Positions 15,646 through 22,884 of a stretch of DNA of 64,000 bases are shown here, one piece after another. Origin of the DNA: Actinosynnema sp040640215 (GTDB lineage: Bacteria; Actinomycetota; Actinomycetes; Mycobacteriales; Pseudonocardiaceae); assembly GCF_040640215.1 (NCBI RefSeq), contig NZ_JBFABG010000005.1, positions 62,001 through 126,000 on the forward strand, read 5' to 3'. The notes beneath the pieces were generated by a model. The model was not told where the DNA came from. It did no database searches and saw nothing but the letters and a program-made list of their open reading frames with translations. Both the position numbers and the translations under genes were made by a program. Numbering within the stretch: position 1 is the first letter of the stretch; each line of letters opens with the position of its first letter.

Positions 15646-16488
15646 TCACGGGCGGCGGGCGAGGCGTACCAGCTTGAGCGCCAGGTGCAGCTCCAACCTC
15701 GCCGTCCCGTCCGACAACGCCCGCCCGGTCACCGCCTCGATCCGGCCAAGCCGGTAGTACAGGCTCGTGCGGTGCAGGTGCAGCGCCTCGGCCGTGGCCC
15801 GCGCGTCGCACCCGGAATCCAGGTAGCCCTCCAACGTCGCCAGCAGCACCTCCGACAACCCCGTGAGCACCCCGTCCGGCGACGCGCCCAACAGCAACCG
15901 GTACGCACCCAGGTCCGCCCAGCGCGCCACCCGGGGCAGCGCCGGATCCAGCCGGGCCAGCTCGGCCGCCGCCAACGCCTGCTGGTAGGCGTCCCCGGCG
16001 CGGTCGGGCGGGTGCGGGTCGCTCACCCCGGCGGGGCCGGGCAGGTCCGGCACCGGGTCGGCGGCCGGCACCGTGCGCACCGACCGGGGCTCCAGCGCCA
16101 CCACCACCCTGATCGGCGCGCGCTCACCCACCCTGATCCCGGCCGCCAGCGCGGGCAGGTGCCCCACCACCTCCGCCGGGTCCACCTCGCCCAGCACCCA
16201 CAGGTAGCCCACCAGCACGCCGTTGTGCCGCAACGGGAACCCGACCCGCGCCTGGAAACCCAGCTCCTCGTTCGCGGGCACCCGCACCGGACCGGCCGAC
16301 GAGGCCGCGCCGTGCCGCTCCTGCCACGCCGCGACCTCCGGCGACACCCGACGGGTCAGGATCGCGCGCACCCGCGCCGCGTCGACCTCGTCGGTCTGCG
16401 CGCTGTGCGCCACCAGCCGGCCGGACACGTCGTCCACCGAGACACCGCGCCCCAGCACCCGGGACAACTCGTCCAGCAACTCCTGCAT
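15646..16488 (-). CDS. PucR family transcriptional regulator
   Basis: A 280-residue regulator. The C-terminal HTH_30 domain reads LEGYLDSGCDARATAEALHLHRTSLYYRLGRIEAVTG, the standard PucR/CdaR DNA-binding helix. The N-terminal half, LLDELSRVLGRGVSVDDVSGRLVAHS, is a PAS/GAF-like sensing domain. The ATG at 16486-16488 is favoured because TACAAT (16496-16501, minus strand) ends 7 nt before it, giving a leaderless mRNA. It is divergent from the SHMT-like gene with only 74 bases between starts, so control of that gene by this protein is a strong inference. PucR proteins often act on amino-acid or purine catabolic genes. Confidence 0.88.
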   Translation of the reverse strand: MQELLDELSRVLGRGVSVDDVSGRLVAHSAQTDEVDAARVRAILTRRVSPEVAAWQERHGAASSAGPVRVPANEELGFQARVGFPLRHNGVLVGYLWVLGEVDPAEVVGHLPALAAGIRVGERAPIRVVVALEPRSVRTVPAADPVPDLPGPAGVSDPHPPDRAGDAYQQALAAAELARLDPALPRVARWADLGAYRLLLGASPDGVLTGLSEVLLATLEGYLDSGCDARATAEALHLHRTSLYYRLGRIEAVTGRALSDGTARLELHLALKLVRLARRP

Positions 16489-16562
16489 TTCGACAATTGT
16501 AGGAAACACTCGCGACCTCGCGCGGTCGCCGGCCACCGCGCCCGGCCCCTAGCGTCGATCAC
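16489..16562. promoter_or_regulatory. divergent promoter region, PucR / SHMT-like gene
   Basis: Two back-to-back -10 boxes each end 7 nt from a start codon: TACAAT for the PucR gene (minus strand, 16496-16501) and TAGCGT for the SHMT-like gene (16550-16555). The 8-base palindrome ACAATTGT (16493-16500) overlaps the PucR -10 box and is a candidate binding site. The 74-base length leaves room for one regulator-controlled switch. Confidence 0.55.
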
Positions 16563-17897
16563 GTGACCAACAGCAGGATCGCCCCGTGGGCCTCGCCTCG
16601 CGCGCAACGCCGCCTGGCCGAGGTCGAAGCCGCCGTGTCCGCCGACCTGAGCGCCGCCGGGGTGACCGACACCGTCCGCGAGGCGCTGCGAGCGCACGGC
16701 ACGCAGGTCGACGACGACGGCATCGTGCTCTACGCGGGCACCAACGTGCTCAGCCCGGCCGCCGCCGCCGCGAACCTGGCCACCGTGTCCAGCCGGCCCA
16801 GCATGGGCTGGCCGGGCGAGAAGTACCAGGTCGGCCTGGACCACCTGGACACCCTCGAAGTCCTGGCCCCGCTGCTGGTCGCCGACCTGATGGAAGGAGC
16901 GCACGCCGAGGTCCGGCTGCAAAGCGCCACCCTGGCCAACCTCGCCGTGTACACCGCGTGCGCCCGGCCCGGCGACAAGATCGCCGTGCTGCCCGAAGCC
17001 GCCGGCGGTCACGCCAGCCACCACCCGCAGGGCGTCCCGGCGGTGCGCGGCCTGACCGTCGTGGACCTGCCCTACGACCCGCACCGGCTCGACCTCGACT
17101 ACGCCGCCCTGCCCGGCTTCCTGCGCGTGCACCGGCCCCGGATCGTGGTCATCGGCGCGAGCATGATGCTGTTCCCGCACGACGTCGCCGCCGTGCGCGC
17201 GGCGTGCGACGAGGTCGGCGCGACCCTGCTCTACGACGCCTCCCACATGGCCGGCCTGGTCGCGGGCAAGGTCTTCCAGCGCCCGCTGCACGAGGGCGCG
17301 CACGTGCTCACCTTCTCCACCTACAAGTCCTTCGGCGGGCCGTCCGGTGGCTGCGTGGTCACCCGCGACCCCGACCTGGCCGAGCGGATCTCCACCGTCG
17401 CCTACCCCGGGATGGTCGCCAACTACGACGCCGGCCGGCTGGGCGCGCTCGCCGTCACCGCCGCCGAACTGGCCGAACGCGGCGGCGCGTACGCCTCGGC
17501 GTGCCTGGCCAACGCCCAGGTGCTGGCCCGCTCCCTGCACGGCAACGGGTTCACCGTCGCCCGGCGCGACGGCGAGTTCACCCGCTCCCACCACGTCGCG
17601 GTCGACGCCGCGGACCTCGGCGGCGGCGAGCGGGCCGGGCTGCGGCTCGGCGAGGCGGGCGTCTACCTCAGCGGCATCGGCCTGCCCTGGCAGCGCCCCG
17701 ACGAGGGGCTGCGCGGCCTGCGCATCGGCACCCAGGAGATCACCCGACGCGGCTTCACCCCCGCCGACCAGCCCGCGATCGCCTCCCTGGTGCGCCGCGC
17801 CCTGCTCGACCACGAGGCACCCGAACGCGTCCGCGCCGACGCCATCGCCCTGCGCCGCGAGGTCAACGCCAGGCAGGTCGCCCACCGGACGCCGTGA
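16563..17897 (+). CDS. serine hydroxymethyltransferase-like PLP enzyme
   Basis: A 444-residue fold-type I PLP enzyme of the GlyA superfamily. The PLP-phosphate and ring contacts are in LLYDASHMAGLVAGK (Asp and His as in SHMT, canonical DxAHxxGL). The internal-aldimine lysine is near residue 255 in FSTYKSFGGPSGG. In true GlyA this segment is T-T-H-K-T-L-R-G-P-R-G-G, so the residues around the lysine differ, notably His to Tyr before it and Arg to Gly after it. That suggests a paralog acting on another beta-hydroxy-amino acid (alpha-methylserine or threonine-type aldol cleavage) and not the housekeeping enzyme. It sits opposite a PucR regulator. The GTG start has a TAGCGT box 7 nt upstream. Confidence 0.8.
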   Translation: MTNSRIAPWASPRAQRRLAEVEAAVSADLSAAGVTDTVREALRAHGTQVDDDGIVLYAGTNVLSPAAAAANLATVSSRPSMGWPGEKYQVGLDHLDTLEVLAPLLVADLMEGAHAEVRLQSATLANLAVYTACARPGDKIAVLPEAAGGHASHHPQGVPAVRGLTVVDLPYDPHRLDLDYAALPGFLRVHRPRIVVIGASMMLFPHDVAAVRAACDEVGATLLYDASHMAGLVAGKVFQRPLHEGAHVLTFSTYKSFGGPSGGCVVTRDPDLAERISTVAYPGMVANYDAGRLGALAVTAAELAERGGAYASACLANAQVLARSLHGNGFTVARRDGEFTRSHHVAVDAADLGGGERAGLRLGEAGVYLSGIGLPWQRPDEGLRGLRIGTQEITRRGFTPADQPAIASLVRRALLDHEAPERVRADAIALRREVNARQVAHRTP

Positions 17898-18077
17898 CCG
17901 CCCCGCCGGTCCCCGCCGCCGTACCGGGATGCGGCACCGCGTGCACCGGGACCGGCGCGGACGGGGTAGGAAAAGCGGGACTCGGCCGGAATCCGACCAC
18001 GGCCGCGACAGCACGGTGCCGCGCAGGTCCGGGAACGACCGCAGCGGCCACCGTCCCGCGCGAGGGAGGCACCAGAC

Positions 18078-18122
18078 TTGCACGCCCACAACGTCCGCAC
18101 GTGGCCCGGGGCCGCGCGGTGA
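18078..18122 (+). CDS. putative 14-residue leader ORF coupled to the HTH_42 gene
   Basis: A TTG codon follows the strong sequence GAGGGAGG (18062-18069) with 8-nt spacing and opens a 14-codon frame, LHAHNVRTWPGAAR. Its TGA overlaps the GTG of the next gene (GTGA). The next gene itself has no ribosome-binding site, so ribosomes terminating here could restart on it. No promoter was assigned. It may be a chance frame, but the second HTH_42 gene at 45514 has the same arrangement. Confidence 0.35.
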   Translation: MHAHNVRTWPGAAR

Positions 18123-19171
18123 TCACGCTGCGCGGCCTCAACCGCGCCCTGCTGCACCGGCAACTCCTGCTGGAGCGCGCCCCGCTGCCCGTGCCCGACG
18201 CGATCGAGCACCTCGTCGGGATGCAGGCCCAGGAACCGCTCTCGCCGTACTACGGCCTGTGGTCCCGCCTGCGCGATTTCACCCCCGACGCCCTCGGCGA
18301 CCTGCTGACCGGCGGCGGGGTCGCGCGCGCGCCGCTGCACCGGGCCACCATCCACCTGGTCACCGCGGCCGACCACGCCCGCGTCGAACCGGTGCTGCGG
18401 GCCATGGTGCGCCGCCGGTTCGCCTCCTCGCCGTTCCGCGCGGTGCTCGCCGGACTGGACCAGGACGACCTCGTGCGCGCGGGTGCGGAACTGCTCGCCG
18501 AGCGGCCCCGCACCCGTCCCGAGCTGGGCCGGGCGCTCGCCGAGCGGTGGCCCGGACTGGACCCGGACTCGCTCGGCTTCGCGGTCACCTACCTGCTGCC
18601 CGTGGTGCAACTGCCGCCGCGCGGCGTGTGGGGGCGGTCGGGCCGGGCGGTGTGGGCGGATGCCGCGCGATGGCTGGGCGCGGTCGGCGAGGACGGGGAC
18701 CCGGCCGGGTTCGTCCGCCGCTACCTGGCCGCGTTCGGCCCGGCGACGGTGAAGGACGTGCAGCTGTGGTCGGGCCTGACCCGGCTCAAGGACGTGCTGC
18801 GCGGCCTGGACCTGCGGGTGCTGACCGACGAGTCGGGCCGCGAGCTCTACGACGTGCCGGACGGCCCGCTGCCCGACCCGGACACCCCGGCCCCGGTGCG
18901 GTTCCTGCCCGAGTTCGACAACCTGCTGCTCGGCCACGACGACCGGACCCGGGTCATCTCCGTCGAGGACTACCGGCGCGGGATCGTGATCGGCGGCAAG
19001 CCGACCCTGCTGGTGGACGGGTTCGTGCACGGCATCTGGAAGCTCTCGCAGGGCCTGGACGTGCAGGTCTTCCGCCCGCTCACCGCCGCCCAGCACGCCG
19101 ACGTGCTCGCCGAGGGAACCCGGCTGCTGGCGTTCGCCGGGGTCGAGGGGGAGGTCCGGATCACCGCCTGA
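18119..19171 (+). CDS. HTH_42 superfamily protein, AlkZ-like DNA glycosylase candidate (QAQ motif)
   Basis: A 350-residue protein of the winged-helix HTH_42 superfamily, which includes the DNA glycosylases AlkZ and YcaQ. Residues 36-38, in HLVGMQAQEPLSPYYGLWSRL, form a Q-x-Q pair at the position of the catalytic QxQ of AlkZ; the family then shows RAPLHRATIHLVTAADH and TVKDVQLWSGL. AlkZ removes bulky alkyl adducts from DNA and gives self-resistance to azinomycin B, and relatives act on other genotoxins. Here no biosynthetic cluster is adjacent, so it may protect against external agents. Start GTG overlaps a short upstream ORF. A second, HAQ-type member is at 45514. Confidence 0.8.
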   Translation: MITLRGLNRALLHRQLLLERAPLPVPDAIEHLVGMQAQEPLSPYYGLWSRLRDFTPDALGDLLTGGGVARAPLHRATIHLVTAADHARVEPVLRAMVRRRFASSPFRAVLAGLDQDDLVRAGAELLAERPRTRPELGRALAERWPGLDPDSLGFAVTYLLPVVQLPPRGVWGRSGRAVWADAARWLGAVGEDGDPAGFVRRYLAAFGPATVKDVQLWSGLTRLKDVLRGLDLRVLTDESGRELYDVPDGPLPDPDTPAPVRFLPEFDNLLLGHDDRTRVISVEDYRRGIVIGGKPTLLVDGFVHGIWKLSQGLDVQVFRPLTAAQHADVLAEGTRLLAFAGVEGEVRITA

Positions 19172-19175
19172 CCCC

Positions 19176-19210
19176 GTTTTGGACGATCGTCCAGTACGAT
19201 CGTCCAAAAC
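19176..19210. promoter_or_regulatory. 35-bp perfect inverted repeat, TetR operator
   Basis: Two identical 15-base arms in inverted orientation (left arm GTTTTGGACGATCGT, right arm its exact complement) flank a 5-base centre. It lies between the HTH_42 stop and the TetR start, 15 bases before the TetR ATG. GGACGATCGTCC is itself a palindrome in the left arm, so the site could accept two repressor dimers. It should control the TetR/flavin monooxygenase operon. Confidence 0.85.
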
Positions 19211-19225
19211 AGGTGGAGGTAGGAG

Positions 19226-19747
19226 ATGACCGTTCGGGAACGGCTGCTCGCGGCAGCCGCGGAACTCATCGTGGAGAAGGGCTGGGGCGCGGTCAGCACC
19301 AGGATGCTCGCCGAACGGGCGGGAGTCGGGTCCGGCGTGGTGCACTACCACTTCGACTCGACCCCGGCCGTCCTGGTGGAGGCGGCGACCGGCGCGCTGC
19401 GCGCCTCGCTCGCCGGACTGCCCGACCTGCTCGCGACCGCGCACCGCCCCGACGACGCGCTCGACGTGATCCTCACGGCGTTGGACGAGGCCGGCGGGCA
19501 GGAGCTGTTCACCGAGACCTTCCTCGCCGCGACCCGGAACGAGGACCTGCGCCGCGCGGTCGGCGACGTGCTCGCCGAGTTCCGGCGCACCATCGCCACC
19601 TGGCTCGCCGAGCACGACGTGCCCACCCCGGAGGCCACCGCCGCCGTGCTCGCCGCCGCCCTCGACGGCGTCATGCTGCACCGCGCGCTCGACCCCGCCC
19701 TGTCCCGCGCGCTCGTCGCGCCCGTGCTGGGCCGGGTGCTGCGATGA
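19226..19747 (+). CDS. TetR family transcriptional regulator
   Basis: A 173-residue TetR repressor. N-terminal HTH: RLLAAAAELIVEKGWGAVSTRMLAERAGVGSGVVHYHFDSTPAVLVEAA. The ligand-binding helices are divergent, as is usual in the family. The ATG has a GGAGGTAGGAG sequence just upstream. A 35-base perfect inverted repeat sits directly before it, so autorepression is very likely. Its stop overlaps the ATG of the flavin monooxygenase gene (ATGA), making that enzyme the evident target. The inducer is probably a substrate of the monooxygenase; its identity is unknown. Confidence 0.9.
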   Translation: MTVRERLLAAAAELIVEKGWGAVSTRMLAERAGVGSGVVHYHFDSTPAVLVEAATGALRASLAGLPDLLATAHRPDDALDVILTALDEAGGQELFTETFLAATRNEDLRRAVGDVLAEFRRTIATWLAEHDVPTPEATAAVLAAALDGVMLHRALDPALSRALVAPVLGRVLR

Positions 19748-20901
19748 AGGTCCTGATCAGCGGCGCGGGCATCGCCGGCCTGACCCTCGCCGGCCGACTG
19801 GGCGCACTCGGCCACACCGTGCAGGTCGTGGAGAGGTCCGCCGGCCCGCGCCCCGAGGGCTACATGATCGACTTCTTCGGTCCGGGCTACGACACCGCCG
19901 AGCGGATGGGCCTGCTGCCCCGCTTCCACGAACTCGGCTACCACTTCGACGAGGCCGGCTACTACGACGAACACGGCCGGCGGCGCGCCGGGCTGAGCTT
20001 CGAGCGGTTCGCCCGGAGCCTGGACGGCCGGATGACCAGCATCATGCGACCCGACGTCGAACACCTCCTGCGCACCGCCCTGCCGCCCGGCGTGCGGGTC
20101 CGCTTCGGCGCGGCCGTCACCGACGTCGACAACCGCCCGGACGGGGTGTCGGTGCGGCTGTCCGACGGCACCGCGCTGGACGCCGACCTGCTGGTCGGCG
20201 CGGACGGCATCCACTCGACCGTGCGCGGCCTGGTGTTCGGCCCGGAGGCCGCGTACTTCCGGTACCTCGGCTTCCACACCGCCGCGTTCGTGTTCGAGGA
20301 CCCGCAGATCCACCGCCTCGTCGACGGCCGGTTCTGCCTCACCGACACCGTCGGCCGGCAGGTCGGCTGCTACGGCCTGCGCGACGGGCGGGTCGCGGCG
20401 TTCACCGTGCACCGCACCCCGGACCCGACCCGTCCGGCCGACCCGCGAGCCGCCGTGCGCGCCGCGTACGCCACGCTGGGTTGGATCGTGCCGAGGGTGC
20501 TGGAGCACTGCCCGCCGGAGATCTACTACGACCAGGTCGCCCAGATCGAGCTGCCCCGGTGGAGCAGCGGGCGGGTGGTGCTGGTCGGGGACGCGTGCGG
20601 CGCGGTGTCGCTGCTCGCCGGCCAGGGCGCGTCGCTGGGGATGGGCGGCGCGTTCGTGCTGGCGGAGAACCTGACCGACCCGGCCGCCTACGAGCGGCGG
20701 TGGCGTCCCGTCGTGCGGGAGAAGCAGCGGGTCGCCCGGAACGGCGCGCGGTGGTTCCTGCCCGCCACGGAGCTGAGGTTGCGGGCACGACGGGTCGCCA
20801 TGCGGTTGGCGAAGCTGCCCTGGGTGGACCGGCGGATCGCGGTGAGCCTGATCGGCAAGCCCACCGCGCTCGTCGACGACCAGCGCGTGTGTCAGATGTG
20901 A
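19744..20901 (+). CDS. FAD-dependent monooxygenase (TetX/PHBH-like)
   Basis: A 385-residue group A flavoprotein monooxygenase. The FAD dinucleotide loop is LISGAGIAGLTLAGRLGALGHTV (GxGxxG), the DG motif is LLVGADGIHSTVRGLVFG, and the second FAD motif is RVVLVGDACGAVSLLAGQGASLGMGGA. Overall layout resembles TetX and related tetracycline or aromatic hydroxylases, which use NADPH and O2 to hydroxylate a ring. The substrate-contact residues are not conserved enough to name one. It is co-transcribed and translationally coupled with the TetR gene, an arrangement typical of a substrate-inducible detoxification pair. Confidence 0.88.
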   Translation: MKVLISGAGIAGLTLAGRLGALGHTVQVVERSAGPRPEGYMIDFFGPGYDTAERMGLLPRFHELGYHFDEAGYYDEHGRRRAGLSFERFARSLDGRMTSIMRPDVEHLLRTALPPGVRVRFGAAVTDVDNRPDGVSVRLSDGTALDADLLVGADGIHSTVRGLVFGPEAAYFRYLGFHTAAFVFEDPQIHRLVDGRFCLTDTVGRQVGCYGLRDGRVAAFTVHRTPDPTRPADPRAAVRAAYATLGWIVPRVLEHCPPEIYYDQVAQIELPRWSSGRVVLVGDACGAVSLLAGQGASLGMGGAFVLAENLTDPAAYERRWRPVVREKQRVARNGARWFLPATELRLRARRVAMRLAKLPWVDRRIAVSLIGKPTALVDDQRVCQM

Positions 20902-20961
20902 CTGTTCGCTTGAGCAAATAGCTCCGTGTCGTTTCGGCGGGTTCGGGCTTAGGTTCGGGCG

Positions 20962-21549
20962 GTGGCGAACGAACTGACCATTCCGCTCCTGCCCTGCCCC
21001 TCCATCGACGAAATCGCGTCCTTCTACGAGATGCTCGGCTTCGAGACCACCTATCGGCAGACGCGGCCGAACCCGCACATCGCGGTGCGACGGGAAGACA
21101 TCAACCTGCACTTCTTCGGGATGGACGACTACGACCCGGCGCAGTCGTACAGCACGTGCCTGGTCATCGTGGCGGACACCGGGCCGTTGTTCGAGGCCTT
21201 CGCGGCGGGGATGCGGTCCGTGCACGGAAAACTGCTCCTCTCCGGCATCCCGCGCATGACCAGGCCGAGGCTGCGCAACGACCGGTACACCGGGTTCACC
21301 GTCGTCGACCCGGGCGGCAACTGGATCCGGATCCACCAGGCCGCCCAGGAACCCGAGGCGCGCACCAAACTCGCGAAAGCCATGGAGAACGCGGCACGAC
21401 TGGCGGACGCGAAGGGCGACGAACAGCAGGCGTTGAAGATCCTCGAAGGCGCGCTCCAACGGACCGACGGCTCCGAACCGGAACTACAGGACGCCCAGAC
21501 CTTCCACGACGAGTTGGTCGAGAGGATCACCGGGACCGGCCTTCGCTAG
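20962..21549 (+). CDS. VOC (glyoxalase/bleomycin-resistance) family protein
   Basis: A 195-residue protein. The first about 125 residues form one VOC domain: IPLLPCPSIDEIASFYEMLGFETTY, then IAVRREDINLHFFGMDDYDP and FTVVDPGGNWIRIHQ, in the bleomycin-binding-protein pattern. The last 65 residues are Ala/Glu/Lys-rich helices (KAMENAARLADAKGDEQQALKILEG) that look like a TPR-type pair, an unusual extension of a VOC protein. It may bind or modify a small hydrophobic drug-like ligand. GTG start, with a TAGGTT -10 box ending 6 nt upstream, predicts a leaderless mRNA. It is convergent with, and overlaps by four bases, the coiled-coil gene. Confidence 0.85.
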   Translation: MANELTIPLLPCPSIDEIASFYEMLGFETTYRQTRPNPHIAVRREDINLHFFGMDDYDPAQSYSTCLVIVADTGPLFEAFAAGMRSVHGKLLLSGIPRMTRPRLRNDRYTGFTVVDPGGNWIRIHQAAQEPEARTKLAKAMENAARLADAKGDEQQALKILEGALQRTDGSEPELQDAQTFHDELVERITGTGLR

Positions 21550-22739
21550 CCGCGCGGTCCCTCCAGGGCGCGGTCGAGCTGCGCCTCGGCCCGTTCGGCG
21601 CGGGCCAACGTCTGGAGCCGCGCCTGTTCCAGCGCCGCGACCCGCTCCCGGGTGACGCGCTCGGCCTCGTTCAACCGGTGCTGGTGCTCGCGTCGCGCGG
21701 CGTCGAGCTCGGCGCGCGCCCGGTCCAGTTCGGCGCGCGCATCGGCGGCGGCCTGACCGGCCTGGTCGGCGGCGGCTCGGGCGGTCGCCGCCGCCTCGGC
21801 GTCCCGCCGGGCGATCTCGCCGATCCGCTCGACCTGCGCGGCGGCCTCCTCGCGGGCCCGGACCACGTGGGCTTCGGCCTCCTCGCGGGCCCGTGCGACC
21901 TGGGTGCCCGCTTCGGCTCGGGCCCGCTCGACCTGCGCGGTGGCGTCCGCCGTCACCCGGTCCACCTTCACCTCGGCGTCGGCGCGCGCCCGGTCGACGT
22001 CGACGCGGGCGGCGGCCTGGGCGTGCTCGACCTCCTTGGCCGCCTGGCGGCGGGCGCGCTCGGCGTGGGCCACGGCGTCGGCGTGGGCCTGCTCGACCTG
22101 GGCCGCGCACTCGCGGCGGACCTCGTCGACGAGGGTCGCGGTCTCGGTCCGCAGGGCCGCGATCTCGCTCTCGGCCCGTTCGACGGCCGCCGTCGCCTCG
22201 GCCCGTGCCTCATCACGCAGGCCGTAGGCCGTGGCGGCGTCCTGCTCGGCCTGCTCGGCGGCCCGGATCGCGTCCTCGGTCGTGGCCTCGGCCGCCACCC
22301 GCGCCTGTTCGGCGTCCCGCCGCCGCCGTTCGGCCTTCGCCACTGCGGCGTCCGCTTCGGCGACCCGGCGCGCCGCCTCGGCCTCGGCCGCCTGCACCTG
22401 GCTCTCGGCGACGCTCGGATCGGCGATGGCCGCCAACTCGCCGACGGCCCCGGTCAACGTCGTCGACATCTGCTCGGCCAGCACCCGGAACCGCTCCAGC
22501 AACTCTTCAGCCCTGATCTTGCCCGCGGTGATCCCCTGCGGGCCTTTCGTCACGGTGACGACCTCCGAGTCGCCGTCCACCTGCTGCGCCAACCGCTGGC
22601 GCTCCCGCCACGCCCGCCACCGGGTGTGTTCCGGCAGGTCGCAGTACTCGGCAGGTCGACCCGGACCGCCGCCCCGCAGCACGGGACGCGTACAGCCGGG
22701 GTAGTTGCAGGTCGAGCTGGTGGTCTCGGACGTCGTCAC
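21546..22739 (-). CDS. long coiled-coil protein with N-terminal zinc-binding-like motif
   Basis: A 397-residue protein of unknown function. Residues 1-50 carry CNYPGC (CX4C) and YCDLPEH (CX4H), a likely single zinc site, followed by a basic stretch RWRAWRERQRL. From about residue 95 to the end it is a continuous Ala/Glu/Arg-rich heptad coiled coil (for example AAQVEQAHADAVAHAERARR). The architecture recalls plasmid KfrA-type or other DNA-organising proteins, but no family is assigned. A GTG start is chosen: TACGAT ends 6 nt before it. The promoter region is AT-rich, with AACGTTAT repeated twice and a related AACGTCAT, and a 14-bp inverted repeat lies further upstream. Confidence 0.75.
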   Translation of the reverse strand: MTTSETTSSTCNYPGCTRPVLRGGGPGRPAEYCDLPEHTRWRAWRERQRLAQQVDGDSEVVTVTKGPQGITAGKIRAEELLERFRVLAEQMSTTLTGAVGELAAIADPSVAESQVQAAEAEAARRVAEADAAVAKAERRRRDAEQARVAAEATTEDAIRAAEQAEQDAATAYGLRDEARAEATAAVERAESEIAALRTETATLVDEVRRECAAQVEQAHADAVAHAERARRQAAKEVEHAQAAARVDVDRARADAEVKVDRVTADATAQVERARAEAGTQVARAREEAEAHVVRAREEAAAQVERIGEIARRDAEAAATARAAADQAGQAAADARAELDRARAELDAARREHQHRLNEAERVTRERVAALEQARLQTLARAERAEAQLDRALEGPRG

Positions 22740-22813
22740 CCCGATATCGTAGCAGATTAACGTCATATCAAACGTTATAGGGCACAACGCAACGTTATGA
22801 ACCCGCAAGGATG
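22740..22813. promoter_or_regulatory. AT-rich promoter region of the coiled-coil gene
   Basis: AACGTTAT occurs twice and AACGTCAT once within about 40 bases, an AT-rich island in otherwise about 70% GC DNA. The -10 candidate TACGAT (minus strand, 22746-22751) ends 6 nt before the GTG. The repeated AACGTT palindrome is a candidate self-binding site. Confidence 0.45.
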
Positions 22814-22846
22814 TGACTTCCGATAAGTGAACCTTATCGGAAGTCA
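22814..22846. repeat. perfect 14-bp inverted repeat
   Basis: Arms TGACTTCCGATAAG and its exact complement flank TGAAC. It lies between the stop of the amidohydrolase gene and the coiled-coil promoter. It is too AT-rich to be a typical actinobacterial terminator and has no T-run, so an operator or protein-binding site is as likely as a terminator for the amidohydrolase gene. Confidence 0.7.
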
Positions 22847-22884
22847 GGATTTGGGAGGCATAGCGACGAGTTCGTCTGGGGGAT

